From Rotaria sp. Silwood1 (Eukaryota; Rotifera; Eurotatoria; Philodinida; Philodinidae), in the NCBI GenBank assembly GCA_905250075.1, contig CAJNOP010000126.1:437316-501315 (forward strand): DNA of 64,000 nucleotides, given 5' to 3'. The notes under the pieces were generated by a model, which had not been told where the DNA came from, did not search any database, and was given only the letters and a program-made list of their open reading frames with translations. Below, piece by piece: positions 38,601 to 53,084 of this stretch. The stretch's first letter is position 1. Every line of letters begins with the position of its first letter. Both the position numbers and the translations under genes were made by a program.

Positions 38601-41600
38601 ACTTCAGCACTGAGTTTAGTTACTTGTCGTTGAAGTTCAGTTTTACCCTCTTGTTCTTCTTCGAGTTGTTCATGAGCTTGATCAAGATCAGCTGTCAAAT
38701 TACGTAATTGCGAAGCTAGAAATTTATATTGATTTATTGTTTGAAAACAAATATCCAGATATAGGAGTGAGTTACTTACTAATAGAACTTTTACCACGTA
38801 ATTCTTCCTCAAGTGCTCGTTGAGCTTCACCCAATTGTTGTTGTAATTGTGTCTTAGATTTTGTAAGAGCACCAACTTGATGTTCAACATCTTCAAGTTG
38901 TCTAGTCAATTCAGAATTTTCACTAACTAATTTAGTTTTATGTTGAGTAATATCATGAACTTGTTTTGTATGTTCATCCAGTTTAATATGCATTTCATTT
39001 AATTGTTGTTCAAGTTGTTTGGAAAGTTTTTCAGCAGTAGCTTTACCCTTTTGTATATGATCAACTTGTGATCGTACATCATCTAATTCTGCTTTGACAG
39101 TAACTTTTTCTTTTTCTAATTTATTTTTCACTTTTTGAAGTTGATCAATTTGTTCGCCCATTTCTACAAATAGAAATTATCTAAAAATAAATATACATGA
39201 AATAAATTAGAATAACTCACCAGTAACTGCATCTTGATGTTTCTTACGAAGTTGTGCAGCAGTAGCTTCATGTTGAAGATTGGCTTCTTCTAAATCACGA
39301 CGAAGTTTAGCTAATTCTGATTCTCGTTTTTTATTCATTTCAACTTGTGATGAAGTTGCTCCACCAGCATCATCTAATCGATCGCGCATTTCATCAATTT
39401 CTCGTGCTAAATCAGCTCGTTGTTTCTCAGTTTTTGCACGTGATTGACGTTCATTTTCGAGTTCTTCTTCAACTTCTTCAATACGTGCTTGTAATTCTTT
39501 AATTTTCTTGCCAAGATTAATTGCTTGACCTTGTTCAGTTTCAAGACGACTATTGACTTGTTGAATTTCTTGATCTCTTCGTTTGAGACTATCTTCAATT
39601 TCATGTTTTGTTCGTTCAAGTTCTTCAATATTACCTTGTGCCGCTTTAAGATCACCTTCGACTTTACGTTTTGCTTTATCAAGATCGGCACGACCCTTTT
39701 TCTCACGTTCCAAATTTTCTTCAAGTTCATCAAGTGTTTGTTCAAGTTTAGTTTTAAGTTTATTTAAGTGATTAACTTTATCTTCTTCTGCTTGTAATTG
39801 TTCAGTTGTTTTTGTATTTTGTTCTTCAAGTCGTTTACGTTCACGTGTTAATTTAGCAATGCTCTCATCTTGTTGTGCCATTTCATCTTGTAACATTCGA
39901 ATTTGATTATCACGTGTTTTACATTCATTTTCAGATTTTTGAAGACTTAAACGTATATCATCAATATCTTTTTTCAATCCTTCAATATCTTGTTCTAATT
40001 TCTTTTTCTTTTTATTTAATTCTTGAGATGCAGCTTCTTCATCACTTAAACGTTCTTCTGTATCTTTAATTTGTTGTTCGAGATCAGACTTTTGAGTTGC
40101 TATTAAACAACAAAAATTAGTCAAATGATTAAAAATAAATAAAAATCATACCTAATCGAGTTAAATGTTCTTCAGCTTCACCCATAATATTTCGTTGTGT
40201 TTCCAATTGAAGATAAATTTCATTTTTCTCTAGAGGATAATTTAAGAATAACAAAAACAAAAAATACATTTTCTGATTTACCTCGAATAAGTTTTGAATT
40301 ATTATCTTCCAATTCTTTACGTAATTTTTCTTCTTTTTCCAATGTTTCTTTAAGTGCTTTAAATTCATCTTCGAGTTTTTTCAATTCATCTTCTTGTCGA
40401 GCTACGGACAAGAGAGGTTTAACTTTGGTGTATAATTTCCACCATGTCCAATTGCGAAGTGATAAATATTTGCGAATATTACGTTGTAAAACTGACAAAG
40501 CCAAACGTTGTTCAAGCATTTTCTTATACTCTCGTTTCATAATATAACCACGAACCTGTCCTTGTAATCGTGCAATAATTTGGGACAGTGCTTGATCACG
40601 TAAATCTTCAAGATGACCCAATGTTCCGGCTTTGAAGAAAACTTTTGTAGTACCTAATCGGTATAACTCTTCTGATAAAGCTATATCTTTGAGAATATTC
40701 TCAGTTGACTTCTTAGCATCAACAAATCCTTTAGGAATAGCATTGGGTGCCAAAATAGAATAACGTTGTTTAAATTCAGCATAAATTATACGATTTGGAA
40801 AACCTTTACGACAAATACGAATACCTTCAAGCACACCATTACAAGTAAGTTGATGCATAACCAAATGTGAATCAAGAACGCCTCCTGTTTTGATTTCATT
40901 CGGAATAATACAACGAACAAAATGAGGATGAGTAGATTTCAAATTGGTCATCAATTTGTGTAGTGATTCCTACATATAGATAGAGAGAGAGAGAGCATTT
41001 TGTTTTTCTATATAAATTAATCAGAAAAAAAAATAAGAAACTTACACGATGAGTAGCTGAAATAGTTTGCATACTTCCACCTTTCTTTTTGGCTCCAGCC
41101 TTGCCACCAGCACCACCACCTTCTTCTTCAATAACGTCAGCAAAGAGATGGGCCAACATTGCACTTTTCGATTTAGCAAAAAGAGTAGCACTATAGCAAA
41201 AGAAAACATTTACGATAATAAACATGAATGTTCTCGTTCGAAAATACGTACACAGTAGTATTAATAGGATCTTTATTCTTTTCAAGCCATCCCGTAGCAG
41301 TGTATGGGACAGAACCAGCGTAGTGATGAATTTCAAAATGTGCTTCTGCTTTACCTTTGGCAGGTTTTGGTTTACCGAATTGTGGATGTTTTCCTAAATG
41401 ATTGTTGTAAAGTTTTTCGACGAATGTCTTATCTGTTGCCTTTGGTACGATACATTCTTCTTCCAAAATTGAAAGAATACCCATAGGCTAACGAAAAATT
41501 AAAATGATTATATGAAAGAAAAATTCACTACATGCATTATACCTTTTCAATCAAATCAATACAAGCTTGTAAATCCATACCAAAATCAATAAATGTCCAT

Positions 41601-44600
41601 TGAATGCCTTCTCTTTTATATTCTTCTTGTTCTAATACGAACATATGATGGTTGAAGAATTGTTGAAGACGTTCATTAGTGTAATTGATACACAATTGTT
41701 CGAATCCATTGTACTATATAGCAAACATCAATATAAATTATTGCCAAAATAGAATAATACTTACTTCAAAGATTTCGAAACCAGCAATATCAAGTACACC
41801 AATAAAATATTGTCGCTTGCTCTTGACATCGAGTGTTAAATTAACACGTTCGACTAACCAGCAGAACATTCGATGGTAAATCTTAAATATAATAACATTA
41901 ATAAAAATATATTGCAAAACTAATGAGAAAACAATAGTTTAGAATTGAAATAGATTATTCAATCTCTTTTGGTATCTTATTATTAGTATTTTATTGTTGT
42001 ATATACATCATGAGAAGAAGACTGATAAGAAACCGATTAGAGAAATACCTGAGTCGTCTTATCATCCTATCGAAGACCCTTCAACACAAGCATATAGCTG
42101 CATATCATAATAATATTGATTTTCACTATATATTTTTCTCAAATTGAAGAATCAAAAAAACCAAATCTCCCAAGAACTAGAATGAATACTAGTGCTCTTG
42201 TTTTTTCATCTAGTATCAATATTTGTCAAATTTTGATAGAAAAAATATGTCAAACGATTCAACGTACCGATTTGGATAAAGCACCAATAGAGTTCACTAC
42301 TTGATCTTTATTTTGACCTTTATTGACGTATTCATTGCCAACCTATATAAACATTAGAAAATTTTCATAACTCAATTTTAAAAAAATGATCAATGTCAAC
42401 CTTGATACGAGGTTTAAGTAAGCCTTTAATAAGCTCAGCTGCATCGACGTCAAGTAAATGGGCAACCTTTTCACAGTCTTCTGTAGTTTCAGCTTCAGCT
42501 TGTTCTTCACGAGGTCTTTGTTTCCATTGTGAATTACCAAAGTGCATAATGGCAGCTGTACACTTGTACATGCTATGTTTTTCTTCCTATAATTTTCGAA
42601 AATAATTATTTTTTTTTGCATCTCATGATCATTTGATACAAACCGTTGTAAAGCCAAGTGTATCAAAAGCTTCATCAGTAATACGCATTTCTTCAGCATC
42701 ATCGACTCCATCAATTGTAAGTACACCTTGAGATACAAATTGATATTTTGATGGATCGGTTTGAATAAGACATAATTCTAGTGAGAAAAATGAAATAATC
42801 ACATAGAACTATAAAGAATAAATAGTAGAAAGACATACTGTGTATGTCCGGAAATGCATTGGAGCACATTTGATAAAAAATATGATAATTACGTTCAGCT
42901 TGAAACAAAGAATAATTTTTAATTATCCTCAATAGAACGACATTTAATCTTACCTTTTTGCTATAAAAAAAGAAAATATAAAAAAAAAAAAGATATAATT
43001 TAATTAAGATGATAACAATCGATCATATGCATAAAATATTTTACCTGAAAGATGACACGAGACTTCTCCAGTAAATATACTTCAATATCAGCACCAGCAA
43101 TTTTTCCTGTTGGACCAAAGTGAATTCGAATGAATTTTCCCTATAAATATTCATGAATAAATGTTATTGATAATTTCTCTTTATGACAGAAATTGATTAC
43201 AAACTGATGAACATAATTTAAACAACACACAAGCAAACATGCATTTGAGATTATTTCAAGCAATATGAGTCACTCTATGATAATTTCTTTTAAATGAAGA
43301 AGAATCATCATGGAGTTCTTATTCGTTTATCGAGCGATATTTGTCACTTACAAATAGTGACACTAGATTGTTATTGGCACTGTTCAGATGTATTTGTATT
43401 TTCAATCATTGAAGAAAAGGATTTTTTTTTTGAATGAATATATTATTGCTATAAGAAAGGTAGATTGGACTATTTATTATCATATGGTATGGTATCAATG
43501 TTCGATTAAATAGTTTGATCTTCAAAACTAAATGTCTATAATAAGGAAGAAGTACACATTGGTGAGAATAAGTTAGGTTAATTCTAATGTACTAGAACAC
43601 AGGTGAAAACAAAATAAATCAAATGAATTTTAACGCATGCTCATCTCATTGATCATAATTAAAAATTGATAATTATTTTCAAATTATCAATTAAAAAAAA
43701 ACAATATAAACTTTGTTTTAGTCAAACTGTATTCAACTTACAAATCGAGAAGAATTATTGTTTCTAGTAGTTTTTGCATTTCCATATGCTTCTAATGCCG
43801 GATCTAATTAAGAAAAGACGAATACAAATAGAACTTCATTCGAATTGGATCGAACAAATACTTACTGGCTGAAATAATTTGATCTTCAAGAGTCATTGTT
43901 TTCTATTGTTTATCAAGAAAAAACAACTATATTTAAAAAAATAAATTTATTCTTTTAATATAATACCTTGCCAGTCTCTTCCTTTTTTACACCAGCAGCT
44001 GCGACCAAAGCAAAATATTGAATAACTTTCTTTGTATTTTCTGTTTTGCCAGCACCTGATTCACCAGTGATCAACATTGATTGATTTTCACGATCTAAAT
44101 GAAATTTTCATCAAAAGACTCTTAATCAAAAACTGATTGAATTAATTTATAATCAAACGAATAAGCAAGCAACACTCCAAAACTAGTTTCATTTTTGCTA
44201 AAAACATCATTAATCATTTATTGGCAAAGCAAAAAATTAATATTTAAATTATTGAGAATGGTTGTTTTTAGTTTTCTTGACTTCTTCGAAGTTCTTTTTT
44301 TTTGGTTATTTGAAACTACGCTGTTGAACTCATTCATATAATAATATCCACAGTTTACAGCTATGTACTATGTAATATTTTGAAAATTTCGAAGTCGTAT
44401 AATAGTAAAAAAAATCAAAATTAATGAATTACAGATAATACATCTTAATTCGATACTAATTGTTTCGTTGAATAATGTACATTTTCTTTTTCTTTGTGAA
44501 ATTTCGATAAAATATTTTATGAGTTCGTCTCGAATATGTAAACGATTCGATATTGTAAAAAATAATCATAACTTTGAAAAGAAAAGACCTTCAGCATGTC

Positions 44601-47019
44601 TAAATGTGTATAGTAACAATATCTTTCGAAGAGTTTTAAACCGTAATCAAAGCAACAATAGCGATAATGTTAAACTTTTCTATTTATTTTTCGAGAATAG
44701 CTGATCGAAGAAGACTAAGGACTTTGCCAAAAGAAACAGTTCTCTGTCACATTGTCTATCATTTTCATTAATATTTATCTTTTTAAATGCTAAACAATTA
44801 TTACTTTATTTATTTAGTCAGGTTTTCTCATTTTAAAAGTCTTTTACTTCATATAGGAATTAATTGAGTGTAACGCTCAAAGATAATCTGTACTGGAAAA
44901 ACGAAGTTCTATTGTGCTAATCGTCTATTTCTTAGTTTGTTTTAATAAGAGAACTTGAAATCATCGAATTTTTCTCAAAGAATTCAAATATTAGTACTAG
45001 TTCGTCAAATTATATTTTCTATATTCATTGAATGAACTGAAGAAGAATAAATGCAAAGAAGATATTGAACAACTATCAAGAAAATTTTCCAAAAATCAGT
45101 GATTCATAGGAAACTCATTATATGATTATGTTTCGCATCTTCTTATTTTAATTTAATTTTCCCCAAAACCAAAATTAGAATTAAAATACTGTACATGTGA
45201 AATGTGTGGAATTATGTTATTAGATTCATGATTTCAATTTTTGTATGTGTATCATTGTTAAATATGAAGAAATGATATCATATGAGCAGATAATATCATC
45301 AAATATGTAACAAGATTGAATAGTATTTATAAAATATTTTCTTTGTCCTTCGTATGTTATTCTATAAATACTAAAGAAAATAGAAGAACACTTGTTTTGA
45401 CTATGTATGTCAGATCTCTGCATGGTATCAGATAATCGTATTTCCTGGAGCGAATCTCGTCTTTCATGGAAAGTTCATTTTTCTGCTTGTATATCCTTAT
45501 GTTAAGATAATTGGCGTCTGTCAGTTATTCAAACGTATTTATCATGTCATACAATTTGATTCAGTTGTACAAATAAATACTCGACAATGTTGACGAACAT
45601 GATATGAATACAAATGTTAATATCAATGAGTGCATCAATCGTCTATATTTTTCATACGAGTATATTAAATATGAAATCTTAATCATTGAAATGTAAAATT
45701 TTATGAAATTCTAATGATCAGTTTTTTTTTGCTGCAGTCTATTTCCCATGAAAGTTTTTTCGTATGCACTAGCACTGTTGTGTATATTCATTGATAAAGA
45801 TACAATGAAAAAATCAAAGAAGAGTTTCTGTTTATATGAAAATGAAACGACAAATTTGAAATTTGTTTATTTTCTAACATACAAACAATCAATTGGTAAT
45901 TATTCAATTGTTCGAAAGAAAATATGAATCTTTGAGCGACATTCTAACTATCTACTTCTATTTCTTTTTATCAAATAGCTATTCCTTCTCCTTGTATACT
46001 TTATTTTTATAGAAGAATCACATATGCTATTTCATAAAAAATAATCTCTTCAAGTTCTTGATCTAATCTCAACAAACAAGTTGCATCTGTTGATTGACGT
46101 ATTAATTCTCTTTCTTTGTCTCTCTTTCTCTCGGTGCGCATTTACGTAGGTGATAACAACCATACCGCAAATGCCTTTTCCTTTACCCATATCCAATTTC
46201 GTTCACTCGTTTTTTCTTCTCATATACTAATGTTGATCCAGACGTGGATATGCCTTTCGTGACATTCCATCAATGAAGAATATTCAAGGACATGTCCTTT
46301 TCTCCATATGACGTGTATCATTATCAGGTGATCTTTAATGCGAACAATAGCTTTCTTGATAAACATTGTTGTTTACAGTAAGATACTCACCACGAAGCAT
46401 GTTCGAATAGGCATTGTCAGCAATAGCATACAGATGTGGTGCAACTTCAGCACGTTTCCTGCCACGATACATGAGAACTACCTTCAGTGTATAAATTGGT
46501 AAACGTTTGTATGGATTAATGACGACGCAAAATAGACCAGAATAGGTCTAAAAATTTGAAAACAAAAAAAATTCTATTTCAAAAGAAAAAAGGAAAAATT
46601 GGACATACATAGATGAGCCATCGTCCATAACGATCACGTAAATTAGCCAAAACTGAACCATCGTTCAAATAAGTTAAATCAGCCATATCATCAGTGCAAG
46701 AATATTTTGGTGGATTCATCTGTTGCACATTATCTTTTTTCAATGTAACACTCTAAAAAATAAAACATATAGATTATGGTTGAATAGATGTAAAATAAAA
46801 AACAATTACCTCTCCTTTCGAAGTTTTTACTGTTACATCATCACCTTTTGTGCTCACAATTTCACCAGCAACATATGACTCTTTTGGATCAGGTACCCAA
46901 CATGCTTTCTTACCATCAAATGGTTGAGCCTGGAGTTTGATTTTTTCTTCCGGTGGAAGAATCAAATATTTCATTGCTTCTACCACTTCCGGATCATTAT
47001 GATCGTACGTTGAAGACAT
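35648..47019 (-). CDS. Mhc: Muscle-type class II myosin heavy chain
   Basis: Starts at ATG 47019 ([20 protein letters not shown]) and ends at TAA 35648-35650 after SSSVRPR; about 1,900-1,950 residues in some 25 exons. Motor landmarks in order: SH3-like N-domain; P-loop GESGAGKT (exon 44094-43967); switch [17 protein letters not shown]; switch [11 protein letters not shown]; actin-binding VRCIIPNE; loop 2 rich in Gly and Lys ([15 protein letters not shown]); reactive-thiol helix [18 protein letters not shown]; converter [17 protein letters not shown]; two light-chain binding sites ([12 protein letters not shown] and [12 protein letters not shown]). A long heptad coiled-coil rod follows from about 40330 and ends in a short basic non-helical tail. 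The protein drives actin filament sliding in thick filaments. Each motor exon is present once, so the alternative exon sets of the Drosophila gene are absent. One intron is 2.3 kb (44095-46390) and one exon is only 7 nt. Confidence 0.96.
42954..42960 (-). other. 7-nt microexon of the myosin gene
   Basis: The preceding exon ends with CAG (VIFQ) and the next one starts CTGAACGTAATTATC. Joining them directly breaks the frame. Between them, CAAAAAG is bordered by TTTATAG on its 5' side and GTAAG on its 3' side. Including it gives [17 protein letters not shown], exactly the conserved myosin sequence at this point (compare ...QQxxERxYHIFYQ in other class II myosins). Confidence 0.9.
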
Positions 47020-49689
47020 TATTGTTCTAACTTTGAATAATGCTTAATACTCTTGACTGTTGAATTCAATCAATAAAGATCGTTCTCGTTGTCAATAAGC
47101 AAGAGTGAAACGCACTAAGTTGCGCGTAAGAAATAGTTGTAGAACTGATATAACAAACAGTTATATATTAGTCGATATTGAGAGAGAGATTAAGAGAGAA
47201 AATATTCTCGCTAAAAAATAGTTAGTCCTAACAAAACAATAGTGATAGAACAAATAAGAATCACTCTCTCCTAAAAAGCCACAGAATCTCTTTATTCCAA
47301 TATTATAGTACGGTGCAACATAACGACAAAGTTGGATGTTTTTTTTATACCATTAATCCAATAATATAGCAGTAGAACAAGAAATTCACTCAATGTGAGA
47401 ATTTTTTTTCTCTTTTTGCCATATAACCAATTGTACAATAGTAATTGTGAATATCCTATAATATCTCATGTACAACATAGGAATAGATGACAAAAATAGA
47501 TTTACAGAAGAAAAAGGATGCATCGTTTTTGTATAATCAACAAATAGCAATCATTTTCATGACTGTCTCATATTTGATTTGTAGATCTATTGTTGCTTTC
47601 GAATTTTGCCATTTATTTATTTCACATCTGATTGACATCATTTCTGATGTAGTAGTTCGCAGAATAGCTCACGCTAATTAATGTATCATGAACAACAGAA
47701 ACGTATGAATTTAATATCAATGCTAAATGTTTGTATAAAGAAGAGAGTGATTATACACGTTCAGGGAATTTTAGCATAGCATAACAATAAATTGAAAAAT
47801 TGAGATGATGAGACCAATAATGTATTAGAATGAAGTAAAAAAAGAATACCATGCAGCAATATTTTTAGCTCTTTTCATGTTTTAATATAATTGATTAAAA
47901 TTCAGTTCACATCATAAATGATACAAAAAAAAAGACTTGCAGATTTTAAATTGATCAATGTTTTGATTATAATTTGAATGCTTCAACTTTGATATTCTTC
48001 TTTTTTCACATACAACCTATTATGACACTTTGACTATCTGTTAAAAGGCTCAAAAAACAACGACAATCAACAACATTTGTGTTTTAACAAAGACTGTTTT
48101 TATGCTGATAGATATATGTTTAGTTTTATATTCACATACATATAATTGATCTGAAGATATCAGAAAAGAAAAGAATGATGTAAGAGAAAAACTAGGATGT
48201 GGGTGGTGATCATAAAAGGATAGAAGAGACAAAACAGATTCGACGCATATGTGCATAGATATAATTGCTTAGTGGGAAACTGGCGTTTGCATATGTAAAG
48301 AGCGAATGTGTTTGAATTTTATCATAAACTATTGAATCAGTATTCCATCAGTTGATCACTTTCGAAAATATTACGTTATGATTGAAAACACAACGACGTA
48401 GGTTAAAGCTAGAACAGCCACCATCAGCGATAAACAATAATGTCTTTTTATCATACAACAAATATACATATATATATATATCAACAGATTCTTAATTAAT
48501 TTAAATTCAAATAATACAATAAAACGATTTGCAACAAATACTATTACCATTATCACTAGATCTATCATTTTGTTTTAGACAGAGATAATCACAAACTAAT
48601 TCGAATAGGTAAGGTGGCTGACTGTATAAGCTCCTGAAAATCCCTACACAACCATGCACATCATCACGGATTTATTTCTCAGCTTACACAAAAGACATGA
48701 TAATAATGACGTTATTTAACCCACACCTTTATGAATGAATTTAAGTTACGTGAGATAAGAGACGATGATGCTCAAGAAAAACGCAGTCAATCGAACGACA
48801 ATTAGTCACAATCTGGACTTGGTCACATATTTGACAGAAGTCGAGTTTCTATTTCACTTTTCATAAACCTTAATTGTCAGACAGGTGATTCAAATGGATT
48901 CGTAGACAATAATTGAATGTTAACATTTACGTTATAAATTTATTGAAATATTACTAAAAGACGAAAACTATAATCATTTTCTAATAACAATGCTCGTAGT
49001 CCACAGATGGTAAAATGTAAGTAACAATACTTAATCTTGTGTAAGGCTCTAGGATTAATTACAAGAGTTAAATAAACAGGCATATTTATACTGGTAAATA
49101 ATGTTTCTTATCCTTGAATAGATTGTCAGTTATTTTCTGAACCTCTTCGAGTTATTTCTCCATATTGCTAAGACAATTTTTTTTGTCGATTTTATTTTTT
49201 TAGCATTGTGATCAATTGTCGAAGATTCACTCCGCAGTTCGTTGACTTTTCATATCAGAAAATGAAATTAATATTGTTTTTAGAAAACTGAGAATAGCAA
49301 GAAATATTTGTTTACGCATATTGTTTCAGAAAAAAAACAAGATTATGGATCATCATTCATAACATTCATACCTCTTAGATCACGGAATAAAATATATTTT
49401 TGATAAAATATTTCAAGAGATACGGCAAAAAAATGTACTTATCTGAGAAATATGTCAATAATGAGCGCAAATGATAAGCTTGATGTCAAGATTTATCTTA
49501 TCTTTAAAGCTATCTGAATATAGATATTTCACTTTAATATTTTCCGATTTATATTCTTAGTTTTGCTTGTTGTAATTAAATACACAGGTACATAAGCAGA
49601 AACAATGTACAAAAAAAGAATCGTCACACAAATATGTTAATAGATCTCAAGAACAACAATAAATAAACACCGGAAAATAATGAACAGTT
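47020..49689. promoter_or_regulatory. Presumed myosin upstream region
   Basis: This 2.7-kb AT-rich interval separates the CDC40 stop from the myosin start on the same strand and should contain the myosin promoter and 5' UTR. An ATG-proximal CAAAG acceptor-like motif occurs at about 47031. An AT dinucleotide run lies at about 48467-48481. No gene or clear repeat family was seen. Confidence 0.4.
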
Positions 49690-52600
49690 CTAATCCCATA
49701 ATTTGACGACATTATCCCATCCAGCTGTAAGAACTCTTGATTTTTCATGCCAATGCCATTTAGCATCAATACATACGTCATCGTGAGCTTTAATGCGTTC
49801 GAAAATACGTGTTGTTTTCCAATCCCAAATAATTAAACGTCCATCAGCATCACCACTTATCAAATAAGACATATCCGGTGAAAAATCCAAACCACATGCA
49901 TAACCAGATACCTACATAGAAATAAAAATATCAATTCATTTCATGAATAAATGACAATGATTACTTACCATATGACCTTTGAACATTTTTTTGCTCTTCC
50001 ATCGAAAATTAGCCAATGGTTCCATGATTCGAATTTGATTATCCATTGATTGAAATGCTAAATATTTACCTAAAAGAAAAAAAAATAATAATAGAATACA
50101 TTAAATGTTCAATATTAGAGACAAATAATTGGTCAATAAATCAAACTATTAATATAAAACTTAGTGTTCAGCAACTGTCGTGTTTGCTCAGTAAATTAAT
50201 AATTTGTTACTCTACATCTGTGAGTGTAGATGTGGATGCTACTATCAGAAAGACCAACATCGACACCAACAATCTTAAATTCTGAATCTTTTTAAATTAA
50301 TTACTGAGCAATTAAAATATAAGCCAAAGAATAATGAAGTAAAGCACAAAAAAACAAACCATTCCGTGATTGAGCAACGGCTGGCATTGAATGCATTGTT
50401 GGATCAGCAATATATTTAAAATCAACAGGAATATTCCTAAATAAGAAAACGATAAAAATACAGTATATTCAATATATCATATTTACCATTCCCAAACGCG
50501 AATACTCTTATCATCTGATGTTGAAACAATGCGACGATTTCGATCAACAAATGTAACTGTATTTATAGCACCCAAATGTCGATCATATTCTTGTACAACA
50601 TGGCCACTTCGAATATCAAACTAAATAGAAAAATCAATATATTTAAAAAAAAATGTAAAAATTTAACAATCATAAAACACTTACACAAAGAATTTTCTTA
50701 TCCGACATACCACATATAAATAAATGTTGTTTATGTTCACTCGGATTAAATGATATGCAATAAGGTATTTTACGCATTGGAAATTTACTTTTTACTTGAC
50801 CTAATATTTTAAAAAAATAGTAATTAAAAAAATTTTAATCACAACAAAAAAATTGAAATTCATACCAGTTTCTGTATCCCATAATTTAACACTTTTATCA
50901 TATGATGCTGACAAAAATTCTGTACCAGCATTATTAAAATTAATATCTCGTACAGCTTGACTATGTCCAGAATAAGTTCGAATACAACGACGTTCATTAT
51001 AAAATTCCCATAACTAAAAAGCAAGAACAACAAAAGTAATATTCAGTCATTAAATCAATTTTTCCTTTTTTTTATATTAGTTTTACTTTGACTTTGCAAT
51101 CCATTGAACAAGTAAGAAATAGATGAGCAGAAACAGGAAAATAATGAATTTTTTGTACAGCTTTTGTATGTCCTTTGTATGTATGTATACATTGTTTTGG
51201 AATAAAACATCGTTGTGGTCCATGTTCAGAACGTAGATTAACACCAACATCTTGTGGTATATGAAGAAATGATCGACCTTGATAATCATATGGATCTTTA
51301 ATATGTAATGTTGTTGATGATGAATCTTCAGGTTCTTTATTCAATGTTGTTGATTCAGGATCACGAGCTGATACTGGAGCATGTTGATCTTCTAAATTAC
51401 GTCGTTTAATTTTCTTTCGTTTAGCTAAAAATTCATCAATATCCTTTTGTTCTTCCTTTAAAATGAAGAAGAAAATAAATTAGAAATTTTTAAAAAGTAA
51501 ATTAAATAAATTATACTTCAGTTGGACGAGATACAGTAATTTCATCGACATATGGAGCCCATGGACCTTGATAATGTTCAACATCACTTGAATCATAATT
51601 TTTTTCTTTTTTACGTTTTTCATTTGAATGTTTTCGACTTGTTTCAAAAATAGTTTTGCCTTGATTTTGTTCAGCACTAACTTGATCACCAACTATTTGT
51701 GGTGTAGCATGTTCTCCAACACTAGGATCAGCTGCATAACCAAAACTATCAAATGTTCGACGTTGATTTTCAAATTGAAAATCACTTAAATTTGTTGATT
51801 CAGCATGACCATTAAGTAAGTTTTTATAACTACTTTGTTGTTGTGTTAAATTAGGATTTGTTGGACCAAACTAAAATTCATAGTTATTTAGTTCTTTATT
51901 TTCTTAATATCATTTGACTTACCACTGGTGCATACATATCTTCATATTTAGGATTGTATTGTACTTCTCTTGTTCTAATGTCGAGAAAACTAGTTGTATC
52001 TTCAGGCTAGAAATGCAAAAAAAGAAGAGTTATAATAGATTGCTTATATCAATGTTTCTTGTTCATTTCATAGATTAATTCTACTAACGAGATGAGGTGA
52101 CCAAGTGGCCAACATCAATCGAATTGATATTTGGTTGATAGATAGATTTCGATGAGATTAGGAGAAGCTTATAAGGATTCATCTCTGTATGTTGTCCTTC
52201 CCAAGCTAATACTATCTGATTGAATCTTTTATATTTGACAAGGTATTGTTAAAAGAAAATCGAAGTACGAAAATTCAATCTGAAGGTCTGCCTATAGATA
52301 GATCGTCTTAATCTTAGAATGCTCAGAAAATTTTAACCGAAAAGGATATGTTGCGCTTGAGATAAAGAAACATCGGACTTTTTTCCTTTTCCTTAATACA
52401 CTGGAATATTTTTACATATTCCATATTTCGAGAAGAGTACATTCATAGCATTCTCAGATTTACAAAACATATTCATGGATAAAATTCCAGTTCAGTAAGC
52501 GAGTTACACTTGGATGCATTTCTTCATAAATGATACATCATATCTACAAATAGGGCTTGATATTATTTCATATAACAAAATAAGGATACTCTGATGTTTC

Positions 52601-52809
52601 TTTTTTTGTTTGTCATAGTTTTTTTTTCTTACCTGAATAGCAATAGCTGGTGTTAAATTAAGTTTGATTTTAGACATAACAGAAAATGTTGGATCATTAA
52701 TAACAGCCATTCGATCATTTATTTCTTCGTCACTTTTTTGATTGTCATTATCATTCTTATTATTATCATCATCATCATCATACAATGCTTGAATTGCTGC
52801 AAGTGCCAT
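49690..52809 (-). CDS. CDC40: Pre-mRNA splicing factor CDC40 / PRP17 (WD40)
   Basis: Starts at ATG 52809 ([20 protein letters not shown]) and ends at TAG 49690-49692 after VKLWD. The sequence tracks human CDC40 block by block: [40 protein letters not shown], the very conserved [20 protein letters not shown], then seven WD repeats ([49 protein letters not shown], and [19 protein letters not shown] between repeats, then [13 protein letters not shown] and the final [10 protein letters not shown]). CDC40 joins the catalytic spliceosome for the second transesterification step. The N-terminal acidic stretch replaces the Gly/Ser-rich start of the human protein. Exon 1 (52809-52633) is followed by a 626-bp intron; later introns are short. 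A TTTTCTAG acceptor-like motif abuts the ATG directly. Confidence 0.96.
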
Positions 52810-53084
52810 CTAGAAAAGCCAAAAAAAAACAAACAACCAAATAAATACAGGTTCAATTAACTGATCTCTATGTTTAAAAACAAAAAGAAATATGATGATG
52901 AAAAACAAAAACAAAACCAAAAACTTCATTCTTTGAATTTTAGCTATTCTAGAGATAGAAATGACATAATTCACGTATGAAAAGAAAAGAGAAAAGAAAC
53001 GTAGAATATACATATATATATATACAATAACACAAATAAACAGAGATGAATTTTTTTTTCAATAGAATTGATATTGACTAATGT
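52810..53084. other. Short spacer upstream of CDC40
   Basis: The 275 bp between the RNF4-like stop and the CDC40 start carry a short AT run (53012-53024) and poly-A/T tracts. The genes run in the same direction and are close enough for the CDC40 promoter to be very compact or for a shared transcript to be possible. Confidence 0.45.

Noticed and set aside
36406..40547. Plus-strand frames opposite the myosin gene (for example 36406-36675, 39525-39767, 40197-40547)
   Set aside because: They are mirror images of the coiled-coil coding exons; Ser/Phe-rich readings of this kind arise on the reverse strand of Glu/Lys/Leu codons.
40896..43967. Mutually exclusive alternative exons in the myosin motor region, as in insects
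   Set aside because: Each motor segment was found once; the extra intron space at 41885-42265 and 43144-43741 shows no second copy of a neighbouring exon.
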